A model generated the notes under the pieces. It saw nothing but the letters and a program-made list of their open reading frames with translations. It had not been told where the DNA came from and did not search any database. A stretch of 59,336 bases of DNA from contig JANQOE010000045.1 in NCBI GenBank assembly GCA_028279245.1, positions 1-59,336 on the forward strand. Direction: 5' to 3'. Made by a program: the position numbers and the translations under genes. The stretch is from Alphaproteobacteria bacterium (GTDB lineage: Bacteria > Pseudomonadota > Alphaproteobacteria > UBA6615). This document shows positions 1-9,163 of this stretch, piece after piece; position 1 is the first letter of the stretch; every line of letters begins with the position of its first letter.

Positions 1-725
1 TGGATGAGGTCGGCAATCGTCACGATATCCGGCTCGAACAGGCCGCAGGTGTTGGGGTTGGTCAGCATGATGCCGGCCACGTCGGCACCCTTGTCACCGG
101 CCACCTTGGCTTCCAACGCCGCCAGATCGACCCTCCCGCGGTCGTTCGCCGGAATGGCATCGACGGTGAAGCCGCACGTCGCCGCGGTGGCCGGGTTGGT
201 ACCATGCGCCGATTCCGGCACCAGCACCCGGCGCCGAGCGCCCTGCTGCTTGTGATCATGCGCCGCGCGGATCGCCATCATCCCGCACAGTTCGCCATGG
301 GCACCGGCGGCCGGTGTCATCGCCACCGCCGGCATGCCGGTCAGCTCCTTGAGCCAATGCGCCAGCGTATTGATCAGCTCCAAGGCACCCTGCACGGTCT
401 CGATCGGCTGCAACGGATGCACCCCCGCTAAGCCCGGCAGTCGCGCGAGTTTCTCGTTGAGCCGCGGATTGTGCTTCATCGTGCACGAGCCGAGCGGATA
501 GAAGCCGGAGTCGATCGCGTAGTTCTTCTGGCTCAGCCGCGTGTAGTGCCGCACGACCTCCGGTTCGCTCAGACCCGGCAGGCCGATCCGCCCATTCCGC
601 CGCAGACCGTTCAACCGGTCCGGCACATCCGGTGCATCCGGCAGATCGACGCCACTCGCGCCGTCGCTGTCTTGCTCGAAGATCAGCGGCTCTTCATGCA
701 TCAGCCCGCGATGATCGAACGACAT
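1..725 (-). CDS. gcvPB: Glycine dehydrogenase (decarboxylating) subunit 2, partial
   Basis: This is the N-terminal 241 codons of the PLP-dependent P-protein subunit 2 of the glycine cleavage system; the gene runs off the left edge. The ATG sits directly after the gcvPA stop (TAA then ATG), so the two are probably translationally coupled. The translation begins MSFDHRGLMHEEPLIFEQ and contains the family hallmark SGFYPLGSCTMKHNPR, followed by MTPAAGAHGELCGM and VPESAHGTNPATA. The pyridoxal-phosphate lysine should lie beyond the edge. With GcvPA it forms the heterotetrameric P-protein that decarboxylates glycine and passes aminomethyl to the lipoyl arm of GcvH. The identification is firm. Confidence 0.95.
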   Translation of the reverse strand, partial: MSFDHRGLMHEEPLIFEQDSDGASGVDLPDAPDVPDRLNGLRRNGRIGLPGLSEPEVVRHYTRLSQKNYAIDSGFYPLGSCTMKHNPRLNEKLARLPGLAGVHPLQPIETVQGALELINTLAHWLKELTGMPAVAMTPAAGAHGELCGMMAIRAAHDHKQQGARRRVLVPESAHGTNPATAATCGFTVDAIPANDRGRVDLAALEAKVAGDKGADVAGIMLTNPNTCGLFEPDIVTIADLI

Positions 726-2069
726 TTACAGCACCTCCTGCAGCGCGGTGGCGTAGCTTTCGATGGACGCTTCGTCGTTGCACTCCGTCGCCGCCACCAG
801 CAGCAAGTCGTCCAGATCCGCGCCGGGATAGAGGCGCGATACAGGGACGCCGCCAAGAATGTCCTGGCGCGCCAACGCGGCGACGACTTCGGCGGCCGGG
901 CGCGGCAGCCGCACCGTGAATTCGTTGAAGAAGGCACTGTTCAAGATCTCGACGCCGGGAATACCGGCGAGCCGTTCCGACAATCCGCAGGCGGTCGCAT
1001 GGTTTAGCTCCGCCAGTTTCCGAAACCCGACTTCGCCCAGGAGCGACAGATGAATGCCGAACGCCAGGGCGCACAAGCCGGAGTTCGTACAGATGTTGCT
1101 GGTCGCCTTCTCCCGACGAATGTGTTGCTCCCGCGTCGACAACGTCAGCACCCAGCCGCGCCGGCCATCCGCGTCCGTCGTCTGGCCACACAACCGGCCC
1201 GGCATCTGCCGCACATGCTTTTGCCGCGTCGCAAACAGGCCCACATAGGGCCCGCCGAAGCTCAACGCGTTACCAAGGCTTTGACCTTCGCCAACGACAA
1301 TATCGGCGCCCATCTCGCCCGGTGATTTGAGCAGCCCGAGGGACACCACCTCGGAAAACACGACCACCAACAACGCCCCCATTGCATGGCAATGCTCGGC
1401 CAGCGTCGTGTAGTCCCGCAGATGACCGAAGAAGCTTGGCGTCTGCACGACCACGCACGCCGTCTCCTTGTCGACAAGCGAGGTCAGGTCTTCCTGATCG
1501 GCCGCATCCGGCGCAGCCGTCACCAGTTCGACATCAAGGAACTTGGTGTGGGTCTCGGTGACGTCACGGTAGTGCGGATGCAGCCCGCCCGACAGCACCG
1601 CCTTGGTCCGCCGCGTCACGCGCCGCGCCATCAACACTGCTTCGGCGCAGGCCGTCGAGCCGTCGTACATCGACGCGTTGGCGACATCCATGCCGGTGAT
1701 CGCCGCGACCTGAGTCTGGAACTCGAACAGCGATTGCAGCGTGCCCTGGCTGATCTCCGGCTGGTACGGTGTGTAGGAGGTCAGAAACTCACCGCGCTGA
1801 ATGAGGTAGTCGACACTCGCCGGCACATGGTGCCGATAGGCGCCGGCACCGAGGAAACTGACGGACGTCGCCGCCGGCAGATTCTTCGCCGCCATCGCAC
1901 CGATCGTCCGCTCGACGGCAAGCTCGCCTTGATGGTCCGGCAAGTCGAAGGACGATCCGTCGAAACGCGCCGCATCCGGCACGTCGCAAAACAAGTCTTC
2001 GACCGAACCAGCCCCGATCTTGGCAAGCATCGCCTGCCGGTCCACATCGGTCAGCGGCAAGTATCGCAT
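726..2069 (-). CDS. gcvPA: Glycine dehydrogenase (decarboxylating) subunit 1
   Basis: A 447-residue P-protein subunit 1, the usual length. It starts [15 protein letters not shown] and carries [33 protein letters not shown] and [14 protein letters not shown], all typical of GcvPA. Its ATG overlaps the gcvH stop in a TAATG junction and its own TAA abuts the gcvPB ATG, so it is translated as part of the gcvT-H-PA-PB operon. The split PA/PB arrangement differs from the single fused GcvP of E. coli. It acts in the cytoplasm with GcvPB, GcvH and GcvT in glycine catabolism and one-carbon supply. Confidence 0.96.
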   Translation of the reverse strand: MRYLPLTDVDRQAMLAKIGAGSVEDLFCDVPDAARFDGSSFDLPDHQGELAVERTIGAMAAKNLPAATSVSFLGAGAYRHHVPASVDYLIQRGEFLTSYTPYQPEISQGTLQSLFEFQTQVAAITGMDVANASMYDGSTACAEAVLMARRVTRRTKAVLSGGLHPHYRDVTETHTKFLDVELVTAAPDAADQEDLTSLVDKETACVVVQTPSFFGHLRDYTTLAEHCHAMGALLVVVFSEVVSLGLLKSPGEMGADIVVGEGQSLGNALSFGGPYVGLFATRQKHVRQMPGRLCGQTTDADGRRGWVLTLSTREQHIRREKATSNICTNSGLCALAFGIHLSLLGEVGFRKLAELNHATACGLSERLAGIPGVEILNSAFFNEFTVRLPRPAAEVVAALARQDILGGVPVSRLYPGADLDDLLLVAATECNDEASIESYATALQEVL

Positions 2070-2446
2070 TAGGACTGGTCCGCCACGAATTTGTCGTAAG
2101 CGGTGCGGTCCATCAGGCCGTCGAGCTGCGCCGCATCCTTGACACTTAGTTTCAGGAACCAGCCTTCGCCTTCCGGCGCCGTGTTGACGAGCCCGGGATC
2201 GCTATCAAGATCGCCGTTCACCTCGACCACCTCGCCATCGAACGGCGCGTAGACTTCCGCCGCGGCCTTCACCGATTCCACCACCGCCGCCTCGTCCCCC
2301 TTGGCAAACGACTTACCGATTTCTGGCAACTCGACGAAAACCACGTCGCCCAGTTGTTGCTGCGCATAGTCGGTGATCCCGACAACGGCCCGACCACCTT
2401 CCACACGCACCCATTCATGGTCTTCCGAGAATTTGAGGTCAGCCAC
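2069..2446 (-). CDS. gcvH: Glycine cleavage system H protein
   Basis: A 125-residue lipoyl carrier of the glycine cleavage complex. The open frame extends further upstream, but the homologous N-terminus (M)[14 protein letters not shown] fixes a GTG start at 2446 with a GGGGAG ribosome site about 8 nt before it. The lipoylated lysine is K60 in [13 protein letters not shown], followed by the conserved [16 protein letters not shown] segment. It lies 4 nt after gcvT and overlaps gcvPA by one base. It shuttles the aminomethyl group from P-protein to T-protein. The choice of start over the longer frame is well supported. Confidence 0.95.
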   Translation of the reverse strand: MADLKFSEDHEWVRVEGGRAVVGITDYAQQQLGDVVFVELPEIGKSFAKGDEAAVVESVKAAAEVYAPFDGEVVEVNGDLDSDPGLVNTAPEGEGWFLKLSVKDAAQLDGLMDRTAYDKFVADQS

Positions 2447-2450
2447 GATA

Positions 2451-3575
2451 TCAATCTCCCCGATAGTAGTTGGCTGGAACGAACGGTGTCTTGGCCACCC
2501 GGCCCGGTAACTTCCGCCCGCGCACAATGAAGTTCAGGGCCGTGTCGGGCGCGCGACATGCCGCGTCGACATAGCCCATACCGATCGCCGCCTTGAGTGT
2601 CGGCCCGAAGCCGCCACTCGTCACCCGGCCCACCGCCGCACCGTCCGGTGTTTCGATTTCCGCATCCTCGCGCGCCGGGCTGCGGCCTTCCAATTTGAAG
2701 CCGATACGCCGACGGGCCGGTCCTTCTTCGATCTGCCGCAGGATGCGTTCAGCGCCCGGAAAGTCGGCAGCGGCCCGGCGCCGCTTGGCAATCGTCCAGG
2801 TGAGCGACGCTTCGACCGGCGTGGTCTGTTCGCCGATATCGTGACCGTAGAGGCAAAGCCCGGCTTCCAGCCGCAGCGAATCCCGCGCGCCAAGCCCAAT
2901 CGCCTCGACCTCCGGTGCCGCCAACAACGCCTGCGCAACATCAGTCGCATGTTCGCCGGAGACCGAGATCTCAAAGCCATCTTCGCCGGTATAGCCGGAC
3001 CGGCTGACCTGCCATTCCACACCGCCGACCGAGAACACCTGCGCCGTCATGAACGTCAGCTTTGCCGCATCAGGCGCAAACCGTCCCACCACCGCCGCCG
3101 CCTGCGGTCCCTGCAACGCCAGCAGTGCCTTCTCCTCGTAGCGTTCGAGGGCAATCCGGCCGCCCAACCGTTCCGTCAAGTCGGCGAAGTCGACATCTTT
3201 GCGTGCGGCGTTGACGACCAGCATCAGCCGATCACCAGCTTGATCGTCCGCCGGCCGCGTCACCATCAGGTCATCGATGATGCCGCCATTCGCATTGAGC
3301 AGCAGTGTGTAGCGCATGGCGCCCGGCGCCAGCCCGGCAATGTCGCCGGGCACCACCGTCTCCAGCGCTTCGGCTACGCGCGGACCGGCAAGCTGCGCCT
3401 GCCCCATATGCGACACGTCGAACAAACCGGCGGCCGACCGTGTGTGTGTATGTTCGGCAATGATGCCGTTCTGATATTGCACCGGCATCTCGTAGCCGGC
3501 GAACGGCACCAGCCGCGCACCCAACTCACGATGCAACCCGTGCAGCGGTGTGGTTTTGAGCCCCGGGTCGTGCAT
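2451..3575 (-). CDS. gcvT: Aminomethyltransferase (glycine cleavage T protein)
   Basis: A 374-residue tetrahydrofolate-dependent aminomethyltransferase. It starts [20 protein letters not shown] and has the conserved [12 protein letters not shown] and FDVSHMGQ segments and [10 protein letters not shown]. An upstream in-frame GTG at 3584 directly abuts a GAGG; the ATG at 3575 sits about 8 nt from that GAGG, so I chose the ATG. It is the first gene of gcvT-gcvH-gcvPA-gcvPB and lies about 50 nt downstream of a tandem glycine riboswitch, which should turn the operon on when glycine is plentiful. Confidence 0.95.
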   Translation of the reverse strand: MHDPGLKTTPLHGLHRELGARLVPFAGYEMPVQYQNGIIAEHTHTRSAAGLFDVSHMGQAQLAGPRVAEALETVVPGDIAGLAPGAMRYTLLLNANGGIIDDLMVTRPADDQAGDRLMLVVNAARKDVDFADLTERLGGRIALERYEEKALLALQGPQAAAVVGRFAPDAAKLTFMTAQVFSVGGVEWQVSRSGYTGEDGFEISVSGEHATDVAQALLAAPEVEAIGLGARDSLRLEAGLCLYGHDIGEQTTPVEASLTWTIAKRRRAAADFPGAERILRQIEEGPARRRIGFKLEGRSPAREDAEIETPDGAAVGRVTSGGFGPTLKAAIGMGYVDAACRAPDTALNFIVRGRKLPGRVAKTPFVPANYYRGD

Positions 3576-3624
3576 TTCTGGCACCTCGCCAGATCACAGC
3601 CAGTATCGGCGCGTCCCGCGCGCC

Positions 3625-3808
3625 TGCCCCCACTGTCACGACACCTGAGAGATTCACCAGCCGGGTGAGCCGGCCCGCTTACTCCTTCGGTGAGGCACCA
3701 CGTGTCGATGCCTGCTCTCCAGAGGGCCACCCCCTGCGGTCCTTTTGCCTGAGAGTTTCCGGGGCGGTTGCTCCTTCGGCGGCCGCCTCAAGGACGGCTC
3801 TCTCCCAC
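3625..3808 (-). promoter_or_regulatory. Tandem glycine riboswitch
   Basis: Read on the minus strand, two glycine aptamers stand in series. Aptamer 1 (about 3806-3735) opens with GGGAGAGAG and has CCGAAGGAGCAA and ACTCTCAGGCAAAAGGACC. Aptamer 2 (about 3722-3640) opens with CTGGAGAGCAGG and has CACCGAAGGAGTAA and AATCTCTCAGGT. These paired GAGAG/CTCTCAGG stems with CCGAAGGAG cores are the signature of the class. The following short GTGACAG..GGGG tail leads to gcvT. Such riboswitches usually activate gcv genes on glycine binding. Boundaries are approximate. Confidence 0.95.
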
Positions 3809-3830
3809 AGGGATTGTTCAGCCACTCATG

Positions 3831-3858
3831 ACCGTAAAGCGGTCGGCGCCAAAGTCAA
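3831..3858 (-). promoter_or_regulatory. Candidate sigma70-type promoter of the gcv operon
   Basis: On the minus strand TTGACT (3858-3853) is followed after 16 nt by TACGGT (3836-3831). Transcription would start near 3824, about 18 nt before the first aptamer stem. The -35 match is good and the -10 only fair, so this is a prediction from position and sequence. Confidence 0.4.
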
Positions 3859-3864
3859 CGGCGA

Positions 3865-4404
3865 CTAGAGCCCCGCCTTGCGATTGTACTCTGCTTCCTC
3901 GTCGGTCAGCTGAAAACCAACCAAGATCTCATAGTCTGCCGCAGGCTCTCCAGCCTCAAGACGAAAATCCACAGCAATCTCGTCGCTGAACTGGACCCGG
4001 CTTGCGTTGCTAGGGAAGGTCAACACAGCGTCGAAGATCGGCTTCCTCAGGACATTTCTTTCCTTGTCGAGCAGAGCAACAAAGTAGACAAACTCTGCAC
4101 TGCGAGTGTCGTTCGAAGGCCCAAGCGCAGCCTGAAAGAAGACCTCCATATCGACCTCAACTTCGCCGCTCCCATCATTCTCAAGATCAAACTGGCAGAA
4201 CCCATCAACGCTATCGACCTTTGCCTCGATCACAACGTCTGTGAGATCTCGCCCAGGGCCTGGGAGGAATTGGGTTAGGTTAGAGAATTCCCGGACCACC
4301 TTTGCGGATGGGCACGCCTGCTGCTCCGCGACATTGGTCGCGCAGCCGGCTGCTGCCAGCGCCGCCAGGCACACGGCCCATCGGCCGATCACGAAGCCGC
4401 TCAC
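3865..4404 (-). CDS. Putative lipoprotein of unknown function
   Basis: I do not recognise the family. The 179-residue product starts at a GTG whose first bases overlap the upstream CDGSH stop (GTGA), which suggests coupled translation; a TTG at 4428 would add eight residues (MRRHPFVT) but lacks a ribosome site. A short hydrophobic segment ends in LAALAAAGC, a lipobox, so the mature protein should begin at Cys and be attached to a membrane. The rest is acidic and beta-rich in appearance (VEVDMEVFFQAALG, DYEILVGFQLT) with no catalytic motif that I can see. It ends just before the gcv promoter. Confidence 0.7.
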   Translation of the reverse strand: MSGFVIGRWAVCLAALAAAGCATNVAEQQACPSAKVVREFSNLTQFLPGPGRDLTDVVIEAKVDSVDGFCQFDLENDGSGEVEVDMEVFFQAALGPSNDTRSAEFVYFVALLDKERNVLRKPIFDAVLTFPSNASRVQFSDEIAVDFRLEAGEPAADYEILVGFQLTDEEAEYNRKAGL

Positions 4405-4640
4405 AGTGACGAATGGGTGCCGTCGCAAAACGGCTTGTTACCGGACCGCTTGCAGCCGCAGAAATAGACCGTCTTCGACTCGGTCGCTTCATAGGCCAGC
4501 GGAACGATGTCGGTCACGGAATGGGAGCCGTCGCAGTAGGGCTGGTTATTGCTGCGGCCGCAGGCACACCACCAGTATTGGCGGCCGGCCTCGACCTCGG
4601 CCGAATAGGGCGCTTTCTGCGCGATCTCAGGTTCCGCCAT
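4401..4640 (-). CDS. Double CDGSH-type iron-sulfur protein
   Basis: A 79-residue protein made of two CDGSH iron-sulfur motifs. The first has C25-x-C27 with C36 and H40 (CACGRSNNQPYCDGSH); the second has C61-x-C63 with C72 and H76 (CGCKRSGNKPFCDGTH). Each motif's three Cys and one His would hold one 2Fe-2S cluster, as in bacterial mitoNEET-like proteins. A GGAAGGA ribosome site precedes the ATG at 4640. It overlaps the downstream lipoprotein gene by 4 nt and diverges from thrB. Family members have redox or cluster-handling roles; the specific function here is unknown. Confidence 0.9.
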   Translation of the reverse strand: MAEPEIAQKAPYSAEVEAGRQYWWCACGRSNNQPYCDGSHSVTDIVPLAYEATESKTVYFCGCKRSGNKPFCDGTHSSL

Positions 4641-4808
4641 TCGTCCTTCCGTGCATATTGCGACATTCAAAGGGCTCTGGGATATTACAGAGACAGCCGT
4701 TCCGGGCCAGCCGAATCTCTGCACCTTTGGCTGGGCCGAAGCGGATTGTGGTACCTCATTCGTATCCACCCGGTCAGTTTCATGGCGGCAGTACGGCACG
4801 GCGGCTGA

Positions 4809-5780
4809 ATGGCGGTCTATACGGAAGTCTCCGACGACGACCTGCGCGCCTTCGTCGCCCGCTACGACATCGGGGACGTGGTCGCCTGCAAGGGAATCGC
4901 CGAGGGCGTCGAGAACTCCAACTACCTGCTGCAGACCGACCGCGGCAGCTACATTCTGACGCTCTACGAGAAACGGGTGGCCCGCGCCGACCTGCCGTTT
5001 TTCCTGGGCCTGATGGAGCATCTGGCCGCCAACGGCTTCGCCTGTCCGACCCCGCTGCGCGACCGTACCGGCGAAGCGCTGGGCGACCTGTGCGACCGGC
5101 CGGCAGCGATTATCAGCTTCTTGCATGGCATGTGGCCGCGCCGCATCTCGACCAGGCATTGCACAGAGGTCGGCGGCGCCATGGCCCGCATGCACCTCGC
5201 CGGCGCCGGATTCAACCTCAAGCGCGCCAACGCCCTGTCGGTGCCCGGCTGGCGGCCGCTGTTCGAACAGAGCGCCCCACGCGCCGACGAGGTCAATACC
5301 TGCCTGCGGGACACCCTGGCGTCGGAGCTTGACCATCTCGAAGCGAACTGGCCCAACGCCCTGCCCGACGGCGTCATTCACGCCGACATGTTTCCCGACA
5401 ACGTCTTCTTCCTCGACGGCGTGCTGTCCGGCGTCATCGACTTCTATTTCGCCTGCAACGACTTCTTCGCCTACGACATCGCGGTCTGCCTGAATGCCTG
5501 GTGTTTCGAGCCCGACCGCAGTTTCAACGTCACCAAAGCGCGCCAGTTGCTGACCGGTTACCAGGCCGAGCGCCCCATCTCCCCGGCCGAACTGGAAGCC
5601 CTGCCGATCCTCGCCCGCGGCAGCGCCCTGCGCTTCCTGCTCACCCGCCTCTATGACTGGCTCAACACGCCGGACGGGGCCCTCGTCAAACCAAAGGACC
5701 CAATGGAATTTTTGGTGAAACTGCAATTCCACCAGCAGGTCAACGGACCGGGCGCCTACGGCCTCGGCTGGAGCGATTGA
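4809..5780 (+). CDS. thrB: Homoserine kinase
   Basis: A 323-residue member of the APH/choline-kinase fold, the type used for homoserine kinase in many alphaproteobacteria. It starts [20 protein letters not shown], continues [17 protein letters not shown] and IISFLHGMW, and has the catalytic H191-x-D193 with N198 ([13 protein letters not shown]) and metal-binding D211 ([12 protein letters not shown]). It phosphorylates homoserine on the route to threonine; thrC lies in this window at 11.6 kb. The TGA overlaps the rnhA ATG (TGATG), an arrangement often kept in this group. Confidence 0.93.
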   Translation: MAVYTEVSDDDLRAFVARYDIGDVVACKGIAEGVENSNYLLQTDRGSYILTLYEKRVARADLPFFLGLMEHLAANGFACPTPLRDRTGEALGDLCDRPAAIISFLHGMWPRRISTRHCTEVGGAMARMHLAGAGFNLKRANALSVPGWRPLFEQSAPRADEVNTCLRDTLASELDHLEANWPNALPDGVIHADMFPDNVFFLDGVLSGVIDFYFACNDFFAYDIAVCLNAWCFEPDRSFNVTKARQLLTGYQAERPISPAELEALPILARGSALRFLLTRLYDWLNTPDGALVKPKDPMEFLVKLQFHQQVNGPGAYGLGWSD

Positions 5781-6217
5781 TGGCGCGCAAGACGGTCGAG
5801 ATATTCACCGATGGCGCCTGCTCCGGCAATCCGGGCCCCGGCGGCTGGGGCGCCATCCTGCGGTTTGGCGAACATGAAAAGGAACTGTCCGGCGGCGAGA
5901 GGGGAACCACCAACAACCGGATGGAGTTGATGGCGGCGATCCAAGCGCTGGAAGCCATCAAGGAGTCGGTGGAGGTCCACCTCTACACCGACAGCACCTA
6001 TGTGCGGAGCGGCATCACCGATTGGATCAACAAGTGGCGGGCCAACGGTTGGCGCACCGCAGCCAAGAAGCCGGTGAAGAATGTCGACCTATGGCAGCGG
6101 CTGGAATCCGCGACCGAACGCCACGATGTCACCTGGCATTGGGTTAAGGGCCATGCCGGCCATCCGGAGAATGAGCGAGCCGATGCCTTGGCCCGCGGCG
6201 CGTTGGGCGGCGGGTAG
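5780..6217 (+). CDS. rnhA: Ribonuclease HI
   Basis: A 145-residue RNase HI that degrades the RNA strand of RNA-DNA hybrids. The motif [17 protein letters not shown] carries D11, [10 protein letters not shown] carries E49, YTDSTYV carries D71 and NERADALA carries D135, the four catalytic carboxylates; H125 is in VKGHAGH. The start is the ATG that overlaps the thrB stop. A perfect 9-bp inverted repeat spans the stop codon. The length is normal and the identification is firm. Confidence 0.97.
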   Translation: MARKTVEIFTDGACSGNPGPGGWGAILRFGEHEKELSGGERGTTNNRMELMAAIQALEAIKESVEVHLYTDSTYVRSGITDWINKWRANGWRTAAKKPVKNVDLWQRLESATERHDVTWHWVKGHAGHPENERADALARGALGGG

Positions 6218-6226
6218 CCCGCCGCC
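6206..6226. terminator. Hairpin spanning the rnhA stop, possible terminator
   Basis: GGCGGCGGG, the TAG stop as a three-base loop, then CCCGCCGCC: a perfect 9-bp stem. It lies between the convergent rnhA and peroxiredoxin genes. Neither side has a T-run, so it may act as a factor-assisted or bidirectional terminator or as a transcript end stabiliser. Confidence 0.45.
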
Positions 6227-6238
6227 GCGACACGCGAC

Positions 6239-6724
6239 CTACAACGAAGCGAGCACGCTTTCCGCGCTGGAGACATCCAGAGCGCCGGGGTTCGGCTCGA
6301 CCGCCAGATGGGTGATTTTGCCGTCTTCGACGACCATGGCGAAACGCTGGCTGCGTTGGCCCAAACCGGGACCGGTCAGATCCAGCTCAAGGCCCAGCGC
6401 CTTGGCGTAGGCACCGGTGCCATCGGCCAGCAACAGCACTTCGCTGCCGAGGCCCTGGTCCTTGCCCCATGCCTCCATGACGAACGGATCGTTCACCGAC
6501 ATGCAGGCAATGGTGTCGACTCCCTTGTCCTTGATCGCCGCTGAGTTACTGACATAGCCTGGCAGATGCTTCGCCGAGCAGGTCGGGGTGAACGCACCCG
6601 GCACCGCGAAGAACACAACCTTCTTGCCGCCAAAGAGATCGTCCGACGAGATGTCTTCGATACCTTCTGCTGTTTTGCGCTTGAACGTGCCCGACGGCAC
6701 GGAATCGCCGACGCTAATGGACAT
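6239..6724 (-). CDS. Peroxiredoxin (Prx5 family)
   Basis: A 161-residue Prx5-type thiol peroxidase. It starts MSISVGDSVPSGTFKRKT, preceded by an AGGGGG ribosome site; a longer open frame upstream is not credible. The active site is PGAFTPTCSAKHLPGY with peroxidatic C49, and VNDPFVMEAWGKDQG follows. It reduces hydrogen peroxide and alkyl peroxides, in this family often with glutathione/glutaredoxin or thioredoxin. It lies downstream of the dsbD-like gene on the same strand, across 88 bp that hold a hairpin. Confidence 0.93.
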   Translation of the reverse strand: MSISVGDSVPSGTFKRKTAEGIEDISSDDLFGGKKVVFFAVPGAFTPTCSAKHLPGYVSNSAAIKDKGVDTIACMSVNDPFVMEAWGKDQGLGSEVLLLADGTGAYAKALGLELDLTGPGLGQRSQRFAMVVEDGKITHLAVEPNPGALDVSSAESVLASL

Positions 6725-6757
6725 GAGGCTGCCCCCTGAAGAGTTTGTGTGAAACCT

Positions 6758-6780
6758 TGGCGGGCCCGAGGGACCCGCCA
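6758..6780 (-). terminator. Candidate terminator hairpin after the dsbD-like gene
   Basis: On the minus strand TGGCGGG and CCCGCCA form a 7-bp stem around a partly paired core. It lies between the dsbD-like stop and the peroxiredoxin start. The following AAGGTTTC is only weakly T-rich, so termination may be partial. Confidence 0.45.
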
Positions 6781-6812
6781 TCAAGATAGTCACAAACCCG
6801 GCGGAAACCAGC

Positions 6813-8969
6813 CTAGTTGGCGGCAACAGCGAAATTGGTGTTGGCGTCGCCCAAGGCGGTGAGCACCGCACCGTCCGTCAGCAGCTCCGGCAGCACGACG
6901 CCGGCCGGCTTGTCCGGGCCATAGACGACGTTGAACGGAATGCCGAACCGCTCGAAGCTGGCCAGATAGTTCGAGATGACGTCACTGGGCCGCGTCCAGT
7001 CCGCTTTCATCGTGATGATGCGGTCATGGCCCAAGGTCTCGGCCACCTGCCCGACATCGAGCACCCGCTTCTTGTTGACCTGGCAAGTGATGCACCATTC
7101 CGCCGTCACATCGACAAACACCGTATGGCCGTCGGCGACAAGCTGCGGGATCGCCGCCTCGTCGAACGGCAGCCAGGTCACGTCGCCGCGTTGCTCGATC
7201 GCTTGGGTGCCCTCGGCCGCCGGCAGTGCAACCGGCACGCCGAACGCCAGGGCCGACGCCAGCACGACGCCAGCCGGCACGGCCCGCCCGCTGTTCGCCG
7301 GCAGACGGCCCCGCCCACCGATCAACAGCGTGGCAACAACCATCAGCACCGCCACCAGCACGGCGGCAACCGGAGATACCTGCGCCGCCAGCACGGTGAT
7401 CAGCCACAAGGCCGTCGCCACCAGCGCCAGCGAAAGGATCTTTTTCAGCTTGATCATCCAGGTGCCCGGACGCGGCAACTTGGTCGCCACCCGCGGAAAC
7501 GCTGCGACCGCCAGGAACGGCACCGCCATGCCGATACCCAGGGCCGCGAACACCGAATAGATGTCGAAGGCGCCACGGCTCAGCGCGAAGCCGACGGCGG
7601 TGCCGAGGAACGGTGCCGAACACGGCGTCGCCAGTAGCGTCGCGAACGCACCGCTAAAGAAATGCCCTTTCAGTCCGGTACCGCCGGAATGCTCCACCGC
7701 CGCATCGGACACAGCGCCCGGCAAGCGGACTTCGAACAGACCCCAGAGATTGCAGGCGAACAGGGTGAGGATCACCACCATCGCGATGATGAACGCCGGT
7801 TGCTGGAACTGGATGCCCCAGCCGATGGCCGCACCAGCCGACTTCAGCACCAGCAGGCCGCTCGCCAACACCAGGAAGGACGTAACGATCCCGGCTGCGG
7901 TTGCCAGGAAGCCCAACCGCACCTCGCGCGGGTCGCCACCACCGTGGCTGACCACGGACAGCAATTTGATCGAGAGCACCGGCAACACGCATGGCATCAG
8001 ATTGAGGATCAGACCGCCAACCAGCGCCAGGCCGATGATCGCCAACAGCGACACACCCACCATGGTCTCCGCACTGGCCTCGGCGCCGAGCAACCCACCG
8101 AAGACCGGTGCGATCTCCGCCTCCATCGCCCGGTCGCCGTCGACCAGGGTCACCAGCAACGGCTGCGCATTCAACGGCAGCGCCCGTTCGTCACCGAACG
8201 CGTCTTCCGCCGGCACACTGATCCGCGCCAGCAGGCCGTCGTCGGAGAGTTCGACCTGCGGCGCGCGGAACACCACATCCTCAGGGCCCTCGACCAGCAG
8301 ATCCGGCGCAACAAATGGTTCGCTGGAGCGAATCGCGACCTCGACCAACGGGGTCTCGGCGCTGCCGCTCAGGCCGGCGCCTTCGATTGTCAGGCCGACA
8401 CCGCTGCCGTCGCCGGGCACCTGCGCGCGGAACCGGTCAAGCAGGCCGGCATGATCCGACGGACCAGCGGGGCCGGCTGGCAGATCAAGCGACACCGAAT
8501 AGTCGTGGGGGATGCACACATCGTCGCAGATCAGCAGGAACACCTGCCCGCGCAGCTGCACCGCCTCGCCGCTGTCGGCGGCAACGATGTCGATTGGATA
8601 AACGACCTGGTCGCCATAGCCGAAAGTATCGAGCCCGTAGTAGGAGAACCGTTCCGGCGCGGGCCACAGAAACTCGGTGGACTGGAGATTGGCGCTGCCG
8701 TCCCAGTTGATGCTCGGCGGAATGCCCGCATCGCCGGGCGAGCGCCAATAGGTCTTCCAACCCGGTTCAAGATCGACTTCGAGGCCGAGCCGCACCGTGC
8801 CGTCATCCGCCACGCCGTTGGTGGCGGCAATCAGCCGCACATTGCCTTTTTCGCCCGGCTGCCAATCACTGGCCGCGACGCCGGCCAGCGCCGGCTGCAC
8901 CGCCGCCCCGATCATCGCCAGACCGACCAGGCCCGCCGCAAATCCTGCCTTGCCAAGCACCGTTTTCAT
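6813..8969 (-). CDS. DsbD/ScsB-type thiol-disulfide interchange protein
   Basis: A 718-residue membrane electron transporter. The start MKTVLGKAGFAAGLVG gives a signal peptide ending about PALAG; longer frames upstream lack a ribosome site. The N-terminal periplasmic domain (about 30-290) holds ICDDVC (C148, C152). The CcdA-like membrane domain (about 305-580) has the paired cysteines MPCVLP (C327) and ATPCSAPF (C450). The C-terminal thioredoxin-like domain has EWCITC (C626, C629). Electrons should pass from cytoplasmic thioredoxin to periplasmic thiols. The long N-domain suggests the ScsB-like branch, which is linked to copper or peroxide stress, more than classical DsbD. Confidence 0.88.
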   Translation of the reverse strand: MKTVLGKAGFAAGLVGLAMIGAAVQPALAGVAASDWQPGEKGNVRLIAATNGVADDGTVRLGLEVDLEPGWKTYWRSPGDAGIPPSINWDGSANLQSTEFLWPAPERFSYYGLDTFGYGDQVVYPIDIVAADSGEAVQLRGQVFLLICDDVCIPHDYSVSLDLPAGPAGPSDHAGLLDRFRAQVPGDGSGVGLTIEGAGLSGSAETPLVEVAIRSSEPFVAPDLLVEGPEDVVFRAPQVELSDDGLLARISVPAEDAFGDERALPLNAQPLLVTLVDGDRAMEAEIAPVFGGLLGAEASAETMVGVSLLAIIGLALVGGLILNLMPCVLPVLSIKLLSVVSHGGGDPREVRLGFLATAAGIVTSFLVLASGLLVLKSAGAAIGWGIQFQQPAFIIAMVVILTLFACNLWGLFEVRLPGAVSDAAVEHSGGTGLKGHFFSGAFATLLATPCSAPFLGTAVGFALSRGAFDIYSVFAALGIGMAVPFLAVAAFPRVATKLPRPGTWMIKLKKILSLALVATALWLITVLAAQVSPVAAVLVAVLMVVATLLIGGRGRLPANSGRAVPAGVVLASALAFGVPVALPAAEGTQAIEQRGDVTWLPFDEAAIPQLVADGHTVFVDVTAEWCITCQVNKKRVLDVGQVAETLGHDRIITMKADWTRPSDVISNYLASFERFGIPFNVVYGPDKPAGVVLPELLTDGAVLTALGDANTNFAVAAN

Positions 8970-9163
8970 GCCCTCACAGCCCACCATGGACGACTTAACC
9001 AAAACCCAACCGAGACCTGATGAAATATGGGGAAGAGGTACCCAAAGTATAACTTGGGGCCTTGTCACCAAAGGTCACAATGGCGTGTCGGTTTACTATG
9101 CTAAGCCGCCTGGACTGCGCCACGCGGCGAATGTTACCAACGGACGAGATCTTCGGTGGGGCC

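Noticed and set aside
4401-5732. A 443-codon open frame antisense to thrB that runs into the CDGSH gene
   Set aside because: Only its last 79 codons match a known protein; the rest mirrors thrB, whose motifs are clear. GC-rich third positions open such antisense frames throughout this window.
7662-9020. A 452-codon plus-strand frame across the dsbD-like gene
   Set aside because: It is rich in Arg, Gln and His without any domain, and the opposite strand has a signal peptide, CcdA cysteines and CxxC in order.
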